Positions 26,435 to 35,361 of a DNA stretch of 64,000 bases are shown here, one piece after another (the stretch's first letter is position 1; the number at the start of each line of letters is the position of its first letter). The notes beneath the pieces are model-generated. The model saw only the letters and a list, made by a program, of their open reading frames with translations. It ran no database searches and was not told the origin of the DNA. This DNA is from Paenibacillus sp. JNUCC-31 (GTDB lineage: Bacteria; Bacillota; Bacilli; Paenibacillales; Paenibacillaceae): contig NZ_CP062165.1 in assembly GCF_014844075.1 (NCBI RefSeq), forward strand, positions 1,426,001-1,490,000, in the 5' to 3' direction. The position numbers were made by a program, and so were the translations under genes.

Positions 26435-26511
26435 AGTCCGTAAAAGGCGAAAAAAAACGATTTTTTCGCATGATTGTTTATCATTCAAAAATAGATTCTT
26501 TTTGCTTTTAT

Positions 26512-26546
26512 TTTGACCTTTTTTGACCTTGTGACTTTATTTGACC
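26512..26546 (-). promoter_or_regulatory. Tandem CtsR operators
   Basis: On the minus strand GGTCAAA-AAA-GGTCAAA (26528-26512) fits the CtsR heptamer repeat (A/G)GTCAAA-NAN-(A/G)GTCAAA exactly. A second copy, GGTCAAA-TAA-AGTCACA (26546-26530), differs at one base. Both point toward hsp20. They lie 78-112 bases upstream of the -35 box, farther than in most CtsR promoters, so a second promoter nearer to them is possible. Confidence 0.75.
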
Positions 26547-26640
26547 ATATTTACCGAACCAACCTGCTAAGGAACTGGTTTGATTGTTTCTCTTACCCAG
26601 CATGATGATGACACCCATGACAACCACCAAGGGGGCATTT

Positions 26641-27084
26641 TTACATTTTTTTCGCGTAATAATTGAACAGGAAGATGCCCAGCCCAATTTGAAAAATGAA
26701 AACACTCGCCAGTACAGTCACGACAATCGGTTCTACACCGAACAGACTAAATAGCACGGTTACGGCCATCAGAATATAAAAAATAGTAATGTTTGTTTTC
26801 CAGCCTGCTTTTTCCTTCAACCGAATGGTGCGTTCATCTTGAACATCGATCTCCTTCTGTCTCAATCGCTCAGCATACATTGCCTGATTAGTAGACTTGT
26901 TCATCCATATGGAATGCACCGTATTGCCAAGCCCCAGAACCAGAAGCACCGAACCTGAACCGATCAACAAACCCGAGACTCCGCTTAATGCTTCACCTCT
27001 CAGAGCAAATCCACCAATACATGTCATAACCAGACCTGCCAATGTCAGTAGTACGTGCACCCACTTATTGGTTGCTTTCATCAT
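26641..27084 (-). CDS. Small membrane protein paired with Xre regulator
   Basis: A 147-residue protein with four hydrophobic segments arranged as two hairpins (about residues 10-27, 36-55, 98-115 and 121-142). A charged cytoplasmic loop lies between (MNKSTNQAMYAERLRQKEIDVQDER). This layout matches the DUF2178-like membrane partners often found beside small Xre regulators. The role is unknown; such pairs may sense envelope state or act like a protease-free immunity pair. The start overlaps the end of the regulator gene by 20 bases (27065-27084) and the two are translationally coupled. Confidence 0.7.
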   Translation of the reverse strand: MMKATNKWVHVLLTLAGLVMTCIGGFALRGEALSGVSGLLIGSGSVLLVLGLGNTVHSIWMNKSTNQAMYAERLRQKEIDVQDERTIRLKEKAGWKTNITIFYILMAVTVLFSLFGVEPIVVTVLASVFIFQIGLGIFLFNYYAKKM

Positions 27085-27283
27085 CCTGCTCCTCCTCGTA
27101 AATGAAAATTTCTTCGATGCTCATGTCAAAATAACGGGCAATTTTGAATGCAAGAATAATGGAAGGATTGTAACGACCGTTCTCCAATGATCCGATCGTC
27201 TGTCTGGACACCTCCAATCTGTCGGCAAGTTCCTCCTGCTTGATTCCATTTTTCTTTCGAATTTCTTCCAGTCTGTTTTTCAA
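27065..27283 (-). CDS. Small Xre-family regulator
   Basis: A 72-residue Cro/CI-type DNA-binding protein. The helix-turn-helix is KQEELADRLEVSRQTIGSLENGRYNPSI (about residues 14-41), followed by LAFKIARYFDMSIEEIF. It consists of little more than the HTH, as in the YvaO/YgzD type of small regulators that pair with a membrane gene. The start is TTG 27283, seven bases after AAGGAGC. Two matching palindromes flank its promoter (27305-27320 and 27348-27363), so autoregulation is likely. Confidence 0.9.
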   Translation of the reverse strand: MKNRLEEIRKKNGIKQEELADRLEVSRQTIGSLENGRYNPSIILAFKIARYFDMSIEEIFIYEEEQDDESNQ

Positions 27284-27304
27284 TATAATAGCTCCTTCAA
27301 AAAT

Positions 27305-27320
27305 GGAAAGTTAACTTTCC
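27305..27320. promoter_or_regulatory. Palindromic operator 1 of the xre gene
   Basis: GGAAAGTTAACTTTCC is a perfect 16-base palindrome placed at the expected transcription start of the xre/membrane operon. Confidence 0.65.
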
Positions 27321-27323
27321 GTA

Positions 27324-27352
27324 AATATATCAAGATTCATTCAAGATGTAAA
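27324..27352 (-). promoter_or_regulatory. Sigma-A promoter of the xre operon
   Basis: On the minus strand TTTACA (27352-27347), 17 bases, TATATT (27329-27324). It lies between two matching palindromes. Confidence 0.65.
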
Positions 27353-27363
27353 GCCAGCTTTCC
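27348..27363. promoter_or_regulatory. Palindromic operator 2 of the xre gene
   Basis: GGAAAG-CTGG-CTTTAC on the minus strand repeats the half-sites of operator 1 with one mismatch. It overlaps the -35 box. Its centre is 43 bases from the centre of operator 1, close to four helical turns, so both face the same side of the DNA. Confidence 0.6.
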
Positions 27364-27432
27364 ATTTCAGGGATTTGTTGATTTCCCGCTATCTCAGCTG
27401 TTATTCAGTTGAAAATCGTTCCTGTTTACGAT

Positions 27433-27471
27433 TTTACACAACTCACTTTGTGTTTTTACTCTTCCGTAACA
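27433..27471 (+). promoter_or_regulatory. Putative PhoP box array
   Basis: Hexamers TTTACA (27433), CACTTT (27444), TTTACT (27455) and GTAACA (27466) are spaced exactly 11 bases apart. Bacillus PhoP binds four TT(A/C/T)ACA-like direct repeats at this period. Three of four fit. It stands about 70 bases before the beta-propeller gene. Confidence 0.45.
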
Positions 27472-27538
27472 TTTCATCCCTATACTAAAACAATTGTACA
27501 TACCATCACACACGAAACGGTAAAGGGGATCTAGAACA

Positions 27539-29125
27539 TTGAAAAAGAGAAATCAATGGCTCGCCGTTATGTCCATGACAACCATACTCACTATAGGAGC
27601 AACAAGCTACACGCCCATGGCCAATGCGGCTAACACACTTGAACCTGCTAACGATCATGTCGTACTGCGAACAGCGATACAAAATATGCAGGGAAAAGTC
27701 ACTTGGGACGGAAGCAAGCAAAGGGTCGATATTCAGCTAGGAGGCATACAGGCACACCTCCCTGTCGGAACAGCCACAGCCACTATTAACGGTGTAAAAA
27801 CTCCACTGGACAGCAAAAGCTATATCGCCAATGGAACAACGTATGTATCTCCCAAAACGCTAAATCTAATCACGAATCAATTGATCCTGAAGCAAAATAA
27901 AACCGGATTTGAACAGACTGCGGCCTTTCAGATGCCCGGAGGCAAAGCTGAAATATCAGCCTCTACTCCTGATGGTCAACGTCTGTTGGTAACCGAAGCG
28001 GACAATGGCAGCATTTCCGTGCTGGATATTGCAGACCTGAATAACATCAACGTTTTGAAGACCGTCAGCTTCCATGACCTCTCCGCCAAAGCGGAAGTAA
28101 CGAGCGTAACGGTATCCAAGGATGGCAAATATGGGCTTGCCGTGATTCGTACAGGCGATACGGACACTGAAGCCAATAAGGGATTGCTGGCGATTGTTGA
28201 CCTCACAACCTACAAAACCGTGAAGACGTATGAACTTGGCATCGGGCCAGACTCCATCGCGTTGTCACCTGACGGCCTGCATGCAGTTATTGCCATTGAG
28301 GATGAAGAACTTAACAAAGCCGCCGATGAGATTGATTATGCCAATGCGAAGCGTCCAGGCAGCATCATGATTGTATCTTTTGCTGGCGGAAACGTACTTG
28401 AAGGTGAGATCACCAGCTTGCCGGTATCCCTGGAAAATGTAGCTGGAGCAAGCTATCCGCATGATCCACAACCAGAGTATGTTGCCATTAGTCCGGACAG
28501 CAAGACAGCAGCCGTAACGTTGCAGGAGAACAATGTCATTGCCGTTGTTGATCTGCAGACAAAGAAAATCAGCTCGATCTTTTCGTTAGGCACCACTTCA
28601 CATCAAGCCGATCTGAAAGATGACGGCATTGTTAAATTTACGGAGAGTTTAACCGCTCGTTATGAACCGGATGGTATTGCTTTCTCTGCTGATGGCAAAT
28701 ACCTGCTGACCGCCAATGAAGGTGATTTGGGCAAAGATGAATTTGACGATGGTGTAAAAGCAGGCGGACGCAATATTGCGGTCTGGGATCTGCAGGGCAA
28801 GCGGATGTACGACAGCCAGAACCTCATTGACGAAGCAACGGCCAAGGTTGGCTTGTACCCGGATGACCGCAGTCCCAATAAAGGCAGTGAAGTTGAGAAT
28901 TTGACAGTAGCAACGATCGAAGGCAAGACTTACGCCGCTGTGGCCTCCGAACGGGCAGATGCCATTTTGTTCTTCGATCTTGCTGATCCGGTAAATCCGG
29001 CTTACCTCGGGCTTATCCCCACTGCTGGTGAATCGCCGGAAGGTATCCATCGGGTTAATGGGCGCAGCCTGTTTGTAAGCGCGGACGAGAGCACAGGGAC
29101 ACTTAGTTTTTTCGCAAAAAAATAG
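27539..29125 (+). CDS. Secreted beta-propeller protein with copper-amine-oxidase-like N-domain
   Basis: The 528-residue product has a signal peptide (KKRNQWLAVMSMTTILTIG... to about ANA, residue 30). Residues about 35-120 form a copper amine oxidase N1-like domain (SKQRVDIQLGG, TPLDSKSYIANGTTYVSPKTL), a common stabilising module of Paenibacillus secreted proteins. Residues about 130-528 form a seven-bladed-propeller-like domain of the choice-of-anchor I type (QPEYVAISPDSKTAAVTLQENN, PDGIAFSADGKYLLTANEG, KGSEVENLTV). Relatives are often linked to phosphate scavenging. The start is TTG 27539 with AAAGGGG upstream. PhoP-box-like repeats precede it, and an alkaline phosphatase gene follows downstream. 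Confidence 0.85.
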   Translation: MKKRNQWLAVMSMTTILTIGATSYTPMANAANTLEPANDHVVLRTAIQNMQGKVTWDGSKQRVDIQLGGIQAHLPVGTATATINGVKTPLDSKSYIANGTTYVSPKTLNLITNQLILKQNKTGFEQTAAFQMPGGKAEISASTPDGQRLLVTEADNGSISVLDIADLNNINVLKTVSFHDLSAKAEVTSVTVSKDGKYGLAVIRTGDTDTEANKGLLAIVDLTTYKTVKTYELGIGPDSIALSPDGLHAVIAIEDEELNKAADEIDYANAKRPGSIMIVSFAGGNVLEGEITSLPVSLENVAGASYPHDPQPEYVAISPDSKTAAVTLQENNVIAVVDLQTKKISSIFSLGTTSHQADLKDDGIVKFTESLTARYEPDGIAFSADGKYLLTANEGDLGKDEFDDGVKAGGRNIAVWDLQGKRMYDSQNLIDEATAKVGLYPDDRSPNKGSEVENLTVATIEGKTYAAVASERADAILFFDLADPVNPAYLGLIPTAGESPEGIHRVNGRSLFVSADESTGTLSFFAKK

Positions 29126-29238
29126 GTCAAGCAATCTTTAGGTAGAAAGAATTAGCTTCGCAACCATAAATAAAAAGGACAAGAGAGCATTACATGCTTT
29201 CTTGTCCTTTTTATTTTACTGACTCCTATATGCCGGAC

Positions 29239-29573
29239 TTATTCCGCTGCTATACCGTCCGCATGTCCTGTATAAAAGTCCATATCCGCTCCATGTGGTG
29301 CGCCAAGCAACGTTTGCAACCGTTCGGAGATGACACCAGGCTGTGTGCCCCATGCAAAACGGTATGCATATACCGGAGGTTGTCCCTCCTCACTGGTCAA
29401 ACGTTCAGCTACACGCTCTGCATTAAAACCTGCATAAGCCTCGCTGCCGTATTTCAGGGCTGCAGCTACTGCTCCGCCTTGTTCTTATCGGTAAACTTTG
29501 TTCCATCGTCAATCGATGGAACAAAGCCGGTACAGGTATTGCCCGAGAGAACGGTTCCAACCTTACTATTCAT
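29239..29573 (-). pseudogene. Remnant of a carboxylesterase type B gene
   Basis: Two open frames on the minus strand look like parts of one broken gene. The larger (29484 to 29239, no start codon) encodes YAGFNAERVAERL, PVYAYRFAWG and LGAPHGADMDFYTGH, the end of a para-nitrobenzyl esterase-type carboxylesterase with the catalytic-His region GAPHGAD. The smaller (29573 to 29466, 35 codons) encodes TVLSGNTCTGF and DDGTKFTDKNKAEQ in another frame and could be the piece just upstream. The N-terminal two thirds with the catalytic serine are absent. A 13-base inverted repeat (29496-29508 and 29514-29526) lies in the joint region. The gene is certainly non-functional. Confidence 0.7.
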
Positions 29574-29598
29574 TTTTTTGATTCGATTTCTTCTCTCT

Positions 29599-29626
29599 AA
29601 TCGTAAACTTTACATTTAGTTAATCC
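29599..29626 (+). promoter_or_regulatory. Weak PhoP-box-like repeats before alkaline phosphatase gene
   Basis: TAATCG (29599), TTTACA (29610) and TTAATC (29621) have an 11-base period. Only the middle one is a good match to the PhoP hexamer, so this is a weak call supported mainly by the phosphatase downstream. Confidence 0.3.
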
Positions 29627-29707
29627 AGTGCATACGCTCACTTATCATTCATTGTATACACTGGGTTTTGGATACCAAACTATACATATTATTAGGAGGA
29701 TGTGTTC

Positions 29708-31360
29708 ATGTTAAACCGATTCAATACCCGTGCGGCCAAAATGATGCTCGCGGTAACGACGATTGTTACGGCTACGCTGGGAGGCAGTAGTGCAGCTTGG
29801 GCTGTGGAAGACACCATCTCAACACCTTCTAGTTCACCAATCAAAAATGTCATCATACTCATTCCTGACGGTATGGCTAACGATGCCACCGCTCTGGCCC
29901 GTTGGTACAAGGGTTCCTCTCTTACATTGGACTCCATGGCTAGCGGCATGGTTCGTACTCACTCTGCGGATGCGGCGATTGCGGACTCAGCCCCTGCGGG
30001 TACAGCCTTTGCCACAGGTCACAAATCACATACAGGATATGTCGGAGTGCTGCCGGATAAAGCGACAATGCCTGGACAAAAGGCCATCGCCCCGGGAGAT
30101 GCCAAGAAACCGGTCGCTTCTATCCTCGAAGCATCCAGACTGGCAGGCAAAGCAACTGGCATTATTGCGACATCCGAAATTATGCACGCTACACCGGCTG
30201 ACTTCTCGGCCCATTATCCGGATCGTAAAAACTATGATGCGCTGAGCAAACAGCAGGTCTATAACGGTATGGACGTTGCTCTTGGCGGAGGAAGCAGTTA
30301 TCTGGAGCCTGCGGGACGTAAAGATGGTGAAAATCTCGTCACTTCCATCAAAGCACTGGGCTATGACTATGTGACTACTCCGTCAGCTATGAAAGCTTCC
30401 ACTTCAGGCAAGCTGTGGGGCATGTTTGCCCCGGCAGGCATGGCCTATAACATGGATCGTGATCCAGCAAAACAGCCAAGCCTCGCCGAGATGACGGCAA
30501 AAGCCATTGAAGTTCTCTCCAAAGACGACGACGGCTTCTTCCTGATGGTCGAAGGCAGCAAAGTGGACTGGGCAGCCCATGCCAACGATCCAATCGGCAT
30601 TATCAGTGATGTGCTGGCATTTGACGATGCTGTGAAAGTAGCCATGGATTTTGCCAAAAAAGATCAAGAAACGGTCGTTGTTGCTGTCACGGATCACCAG
30701 AACGGTGGATTGACTATCGGTAACGCCTCCACTACAGGCACTTACGATAAAGAGCCGTTGTCCACATTTATCGGACCTTTGAAAAAGGCCAAGCTGACAG
30801 GCGAAGGCGTGGAGTCCAAGCTCAATGCCAAACGTACCAATATCAAAGCTGTGATGAAGCAATACTATGGCATTACCGACCTGACTTCCGAGGAAATTGC
30901 GGCCATCAAAGCGGCCAGCCCAGGAAGCCTCAATTATACGGTTGGACCGATGATCAGCAAACGTTCGGGCATCGGCTGGACCACTGGCGGTCATACGGGC
31001 GGAGACGTTGTACTGTATACGTATGCTCCGAACAATGATCGACCTTTTGGTGTCATCGACAACACAGATGTGGCCAAATACATGGCACGCGTGCTGGACC
31101 TTGACCTCGACAGCGTAAGCAAACAATTGTTTGTGCCCGCCAAACAGGCTTTTACTGCCAAAGGAGCAACGTACAAGCTCGATCTGACGGATGCCAAAAA
31201 TCCGAAGATCCTCGTAACCAAGGGCAACACCAAGCTGGAGCTGCAAATCTACAAAAACGTAGCACTCGTGAACGGCAAAAAGACAACCCTGGATGGCGTG
31301 ATTGTCTACAATGGCGTAGAAGCCTTTGTGCCACAGGATGCAATTGATCTGATTCAATAA
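29708..31360 (+). CDS. Secreted alkaline phosphatase with C-terminal copper-amine-oxidase-like domain
   Basis: A 550-residue phosphomonoesterase that frees phosphate outside the cell. A signal peptide ends near AWA (residue 32). The PhoA-type active site is clear: IPDGMAND with metal-ligand Asp54, the nucleophile Ser94 in DSAPAGTAFATGHKS, MVEGSKVDWAAH with metal ligands, VTDHQNGG and TGGHTGGDVVLY. The last ~75 residues (AFTAKGATYKLDLTD to the end) form a copper amine oxidase N1-like beta module, the same type that sits at the N-terminus of the upstream propeller protein. The ATG 29708 has AGGAGGA seven bases upstream. Phosphate-starvation control is probable. Confidence 0.93.
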   Translation: MLNRFNTRAAKMMLAVTTIVTATLGGSSAAWAVEDTISTPSSSPIKNVIILIPDGMANDATALARWYKGSSLTLDSMASGMVRTHSADAAIADSAPAGTAFATGHKSHTGYVGVLPDKATMPGQKAIAPGDAKKPVASILEASRLAGKATGIIATSEIMHATPADFSAHYPDRKNYDALSKQQVYNGMDVALGGGSSYLEPAGRKDGENLVTSIKALGYDYVTTPSAMKASTSGKLWGMFAPAGMAYNMDRDPAKQPSLAEMTAKAIEVLSKDDDGFFLMVEGSKVDWAAHANDPIGIISDVLAFDDAVKVAMDFAKKDQETVVVAVTDHQNGGLTIGNASTTGTYDKEPLSTFIGPLKKAKLTGEGVESKLNAKRTNIKAVMKQYYGITDLTSEEIAAIKAASPGSLNYTVGPMISKRSGIGWTTGGHTGGDVVLYTYAPNNDRPFGVIDNTDVAKYMARVLDLDLDSVSKQLFVPAKQAFTAKGATYKLDLTDAKNPKILVTKGNTKLELQIYKNVALVNGKKTTLDGVIVYNGVEAFVPQDAIDLIQ

Positions 31361-31369
31361 AAAAAGAAA

Positions 31370-31395
31370 AGTGCCCGTTCACTGTGAACGGCACT
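31370..31395. terminator. Hairpin after alkaline phosphatase gene
   Basis: AGTGCC-C-GTTCAC pairs with GTGAAC-GGCACT around a single base. It stands ten bases after the stop, in front of a second hairpin. Confidence 0.6.
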
Positions 31396-31402
31396 CTTAG
31401 CC

Positions 31403-31436
31403 AAGCTGCCCGAGAATATTCTCGGGCAGCTTTTTT
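31403..31436 (+). terminator. Intrinsic terminator of alkaline phosphatase gene
   Basis: A perfect 30-base palindrome centred on GAATATTC (AAGCTGCCCGA... pairing with ...TCGGGCAGCTT) is followed by six T. Confidence 0.9.
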
Positions 31437-31625
31437 GAATTCAATTTTAAACTGCTGGGCAAGAGCCTGAATTCCAATAAACACCTCAACAACACGTCAC
31501 CACTTTCGCAAGCTGCTCTTGTCACTGCTCAAACCTTTCGTTGTCTTGGTAGGCCCATGCACAGGCTTATCGTATAATAAGTATAACGTTTATGAATATT
31601 GACGCCATAAAGGAGAGATTCACCT

Positions 31626-31991
31626 ATGTTGATCAGACTAAACTGGATCACACTACGGGTACGCGATCTGGAAGCTTCGCTCCAGTTCTACCACGGTATG
31701 CTGGGGCTGCCGATTCAGCGCAGATTCGAAAGCCGTGGACGGCAGATTGCCATGCTGGGCCCGGAAAATGAAACAAAGCTGGAACTGATTGAGAGCAGCG
31801 AGACCACTCTCAAGCCAGAGGCCGGTGTTTCAATTGGCTATGAGGTAAGGTCATTGGACGAAGCCATGGAGCAGCTCGCTACATTAGGCATCCCGATTGC
31901 ACGAGGCCCCGTTCAGCCCAATCCGCATCTGCGGTTTATTTACATTGCCGACCCAGATGGCTTCGATGTGCAATTGGCAGAACATGCATGA
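31626..31991 (+). CDS. VOC-family (glyoxalase/bleomycin-resistance fold) protein
   Basis: A 121-residue single-module vicinal oxygen chelate protein. LNWITLRVRDLEASLQFYHGMLGLPI begins the first beta-alpha-beta unit, and RFIYIADPDGFDVQLAE ends the second; Glu residues in ETKLELIE and near the end may bind a metal. Members include glyoxalase I, dioxygenases and antibiotic-binding proteins, so the activity cannot be named. The ATG has AAGGAGAG upstream and a promoter-like TATAATAAGTATAA lies near 31575. No operon partner. Confidence 0.85.
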   Translation: MLIRLNWITLRVRDLEASLQFYHGMLGLPIQRRFESRGRQIAMLGPENETKLELIESSETTLKPEAGVSIGYEVRSLDEAMEQLATLGIPIARGPVQPNPHLRFIYIADPDGFDVQLAEHA

Positions 31992-32045
31992 TTAAAGCGC
32001 GAGCATGATGGGGAGCTGGTGTGTCAGCCTGCTGATTACGCATGT

Positions 32046-33269
32046 TTACAGCTTCATCCGACGCATCAGCGGCACACCCACGCGGTTCAAAAGCCGTTCA
32101 AGCAGCAGCCAGCACCAGTGTCTGCCCCAGGGCAGATGGCGCTCATATACGGCCGAATACTCGAATTCCGACACAGCACCACGGTTGCGCTTGAACTGAG
32201 CAGCACCTGCACTCTCATGCAGCAGAAGTCCGTTCTCACGGGCCTGGCCAATCAGGCAAGCTGACAGCATGCGGTACAGCCCGATGGATTGGGGTATCGC
32301 CGTATCGTAACCAAACAACGGCGTTGTCATCACCCCATTTCGACAGAAGTATCCCATAACCGCATCTATACGCCCTTCCTTCCGCAGACCATACAAGGTC
32401 AGTGCTCCAGAAGCTTTTGCTGTAGCAATGAACTGTTCACTGAATTGCGGATTATCATAAGAGTATTTTTCAAGGTATAGCAGCTTATACAGTTCCGCGA
32501 TTCGTGGAATATCTTCCTCCGTCAGATTCGCTTCAGAAACGAATTCATATCCGTGCTTGGTCAACAATTCGTGATCCCGCTTCAGCAGCCAGCGTGACTT
32601 CGCATTGCCAAAATTCGGATCATTCGCCCGGTACAGATAGATTTGCCGGCTCGGAATCAGTTGACAGCCTGCTTGCTTCAGTTCTTCCGTCAGATCAGAG
32701 TGAAGCCCTGGGCACAAGGAGCGAAATACGACGGCATGCTCAGGATAACGTTCCCTTACTGCTGCAAGCAGACAAACCGCCTGCTCACCGGACATGGCTG
32801 GATACAGGTTTGTTGATAACAGCCAGTTGTTGATATGTACAACCTTGTTTATTTGTGATTGCTGCATTCCCCACCCCACCACACTGAGCAGCGCGGAAAG
32901 CCCTTTTTCCAGCAACGGCTTCCGAAGCAGCATTAACTCCTGCTTGGCATACCGTACATAATGCGTATAAGGAGAACAAACGTAAGAATTGTCATATTCC
33001 GCCTCATTTACCGTCAACGGAAAAATGAGATCGTCGATCCGGGCGATGAGCAGGGTTGTGCTTACGTTTATCATGAAGTCCCGCGTCCCTTGCATCACCA
33101 TGGGCTCCAAATATGCTCTTGCATATCTGCCGTCCTCCGTGTTAGGCCAGTCCATATCTTCGAGCGAATTCCGATCATAGAAACGAACGCGTCTATCGCG
33201 ATTTTTATCCTTCGCTGGATCTGTACGATCACGGCTATCCGTCCTTTTTTCCATTACTGCATTCTTCAC
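32046..33269 (-). CDS. GNAT-fold acyltransferase-like protein
   Basis: The 407-residue protein has a charged N-terminus, an unassigned central part (about residues 60-200, with SVVGWGMQQSQINKVVHINNWL) and a C-terminal domain (about 215-360) with GNAT/FemAB-like features: LTEEDIPRIAELYKLLYLEKYS, ALTLYGLRKEGRIDAVMGYFC and GLLLHESAGAAQFKRNRGAV. It ends in aromatic residues (WGRHWCWLLLERLL). The substrate is unknown. I choose GTG 33269 as start because GGGGGAG stands six bases before it; the TTG at 33284 lacks a site. It is monocistronic, convergent with the VOC gene. Confidence 0.6.
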   Translation of the reverse strand: MKNAVMEKRTDSRDRTDPAKDKNRDRRVRFYDRNSLEDMDWPNTEDGRYARAYLEPMVMQGTRDFMINVSTTLLIARIDDLIFPLTVNEAEYDNSYVCSPYTHYVRYAKQELMLLRKPLLEKGLSALLSVVGWGMQQSQINKVVHINNWLLSTNLYPAMSGEQAVCLLAAVRERYPEHAVVFRSLCPGLHSDLTEELKQAGCQLIPSRQIYLYRANDPNFGNAKSRWLLKRDHELLTKHGYEFVSEANLTEEDIPRIAELYKLLYLEKYSYDNPQFSEQFIATAKASGALTLYGLRKEGRIDAVMGYFCRNGVMTTPLFGYDTAIPQSIGLYRMLSACLIGQARENGLLLHESAGAAQFKRNRGAVSEFEYSAVYERHLPWGRHWCWLLLERLLNRVGVPLMRRMKL

Positions 33270-33523
33270 GTTCTGCTCCCCCAATTACCCAAACTTCCTG
33301 CCATCGATCATTTTACAAATTCTTCTTCCTCCCATTATAGTGGGCCTGGATGAACATCCACAATGGTTTCGTTGTCAACAGCCAGAGAGAGATCCCATCC
33401 AAAAAACAACCAAGCCTGCCCCCACATCATGGTTGGAGACAGGCTCAGTAACTGAACTTCGAATATAAATTGGTGTAATCAGATGACTCCGATGCAGTTG
33501 GCCAGCTTCAGCCTTGCTTTATT

Positions 33524-35005
33524 TTACAGCGTAACAGTAGTAGAACGTACCTCGTTCTTGTCCGATACCAACTCGTTCAGGTTCACAATCAGCTGCTCCA
33601 GTTCTCCGAAGCTGTCCACCATCTTCTGGGTCAGATTGCGCTGTTCTTCCATACTGGCAAGAATTTCTTCCGTTGCAGCACTTGATTGCTGGGTCACACT
33701 TGAAATTTCCGAAACCTCATTAACCACTTTTGTAGAAGATTCTCTCATAGTAACTGAACTGCTCTCGATATCTGCGGCCTGATTCAATACTTGCTGCGAA
33801 TTGCTGTTGATCGTACGGAAAACCTCTTCTGCCGTTTCAACACTGTCTTTCCCTGCTTGCAAAGCGAGGCGAATGCGTTCGAATCGATCCGTCAACGCCT
33901 GAGTCTGTCCTTTCAAACGGAACAAAATGGCTGCAATATCATTGGCAGATTGACCCGAGTGTTCCGCCAGCTTGCGAACTTCCTCCGACACGACTGCAAA
34001 CCCGCGTCCGTGCTCTCCTGCACGCGCTGCTTCAATCGCTGCATTAAGCGCAAGCAGATTCGTCTGATTTGCAATATCCGAGATGCTGTTCAGCATTAGA
34101 GACATGGACTCACTTTCCTCGTTAAACTTGCTCATATCGCTGGCTGTGGTATCAATCGTTTCATACAGCTCCTGCATCTGAACATTCAGTTGATCCATCT
34201 GTTCGCTGCCTTTTTCTGTGCTTGTTGCCATGCTCGCAGACAGTTCTTTCATCTGATGCGAGTATGAAGCTACATCGCGGATATGCTGATCCGACAAGGA
34301 CAAGGACTCTGAAATTTCAGCCACACTGGTGGCCTGGAATTCAACCCCTTTGGCCACCTCGCTGAATCCAAGCGTTACTTCATGGGTAATGGAACCGGTG
34401 TCAGTTACTTTTTGCTTCAATTGATCCGTATAACGAGACAGGCCCTCTACGGATTCTTTGACCCGTACAAGCATTGTTTCCACTCGCATTTTGGAATGCT
34501 CCACCTCTTGCCAACGTGCTTCGCTATCCCAAAAGAGTCTTTGATTCAACTGAGAAACCATCATCAGAATGGCTCCTGTAAGTGCAAACAATCCTACATC
34601 AACAATATGGCCAATAAACTCCTCGGAGCTCTTCGTCTCCACCAGAACAACCTGAAGAATACTAATGGCAAGCAGCACGAGAAATCCGGTTGTGAACAGT
34701 TTCTTGTCAGGATAGAGCAATAACACTGAGGTGATGACCAGACTTAAAGTGATGTTAACACTTCCCCAGCCTGCATAAACTCCACAAACCGTAATCAGGA
34801 GTGTACACAGCCAGGGGATCACATGGATATATTTCTTTTTGACGTTGGCGTAGGTTACCCAACCAGTGAATAAAATAGCTACCCCATTCGAAACGAGCAG
34901 CTTGGGTTCCAGAAAGGCCATACCAAAACCGATGGCAACAATAACCCACAGGATGATACAGATCAGCTTGTTCCTTTTCCAGATGATTTCATCATAACGA
35001 TTCAT
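33524..35005 (-). CDS. Membrane chemoreceptor (MCP) with multi-helix N-terminus
   Basis: A 493-residue chemotaxis transducer. Instead of two helices around an extracellular sensor, the first ~170 residues hold about six short membrane segments ([64 protein letters not shown] among them), so sensing is probably within or near the membrane. The cytoplasmic part has the hairpin tip [26 protein letters not shown] and long coiled arms. No HAMP domain is evident. The ATG has AAGGACGGG upstream. No chemotaxis genes are adjacent. Confidence 0.9.
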   Translation of the reverse strand: MNRYDEIIWKRNKLICIILWVIVAIGFGMAFLEPKLLVSNGVAILFTGWVTYANVKKKYIHVIPWLCTLLITVCGVYAGWGSVNITLSLVITSVLLLYPDKKLFTTGFLVLLAISILQVVLVETKSSEEFIGHIVDVGLFALTGAILMMVSQLNQRLFWDSEARWQEVEHSKMRVETMLVRVKESVEGLSRYTDQLKQKVTDTGSITHEVTLGFSEVAKGVEFQATSVAEISESLSLSDQHIRDVASYSHQMKELSASMATSTEKGSEQMDQLNVQMQELYETIDTTASDMSKFNEESESMSLMLNSISDIANQTNLLALNAAIEAARAGEHGRGFAVVSEEVRKLAEHSGQSANDIAAILFRLKGQTQALTDRFERIRLALQAGKDSVETAEEVFRTINSNSQQVLNQAADIESSSVTMRESSTKVVNEVSEISSVTQQSSAATEEILASMEEQRNLTQKMVDSFGELEQLIVNLNELVSDKNEVRSTTVTL

Positions 35006-35361
35006 GAATTTCCCGTCCTTTTTATCAATTAAATACCATGGTGAAACATTTCATGTACTATCTTTTATCAGTCTATGGTCCTTGCTTATACTTAAATCGC
35101 AAAATCCTAGGGCTTTGTTATAGTACATTAGGTCTTCATAAACATGAAAACACACTTAATGTATATCGGATTTTTATTATAAATTTTTAATATATGCAGG
35201 AATATAATATGTACTAATATTTCAGATATTTTATTCAGTCTTCACCATAGTAAAAACCCGCATCAGGGATACGGGCTTTCACATGCTAATCTATTCAATC
35301 CACATGATCATTGGGGACCATGGGTTCTAATCTGTTATTCCAGAAGGAGATCAGCTACCTT
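35006..35361. other. A+T-rich intergenic region
   Basis: This 356-base stretch holds the upstream region of the chemoreceptor gene and the 3' region of the pectate lyase gene, with the latter's terminator at 35254-35279. I see no open frame that looks real. Several A+T-rich tracts (35160-35240) may contain promoters but none is convincing. Confidence 0.45.
35254..35279 (-). terminator. Hairpin after pectate lyase gene
   Basis: ACCCG-C-ATC pairs with GAT-A-CGGGCT, flanked by A and T runs; on the minus strand it is followed by TTTTTAC. It lies about 80 bases after the pectate lyase stop. Confidence 0.65.

Noticed and set aside
29194..29619. 141-codon plus-strand frame between the propeller and phosphatase genes
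   Set aside because: Cys-rich translation without domains; the minus strand carries an esterase relic at the same place.
30404..31357. 317-codon minus-strand frame opposite the alkaline phosphatase
   Set aside because: Antisense shadow; the plus-strand protein shows an intact active site.
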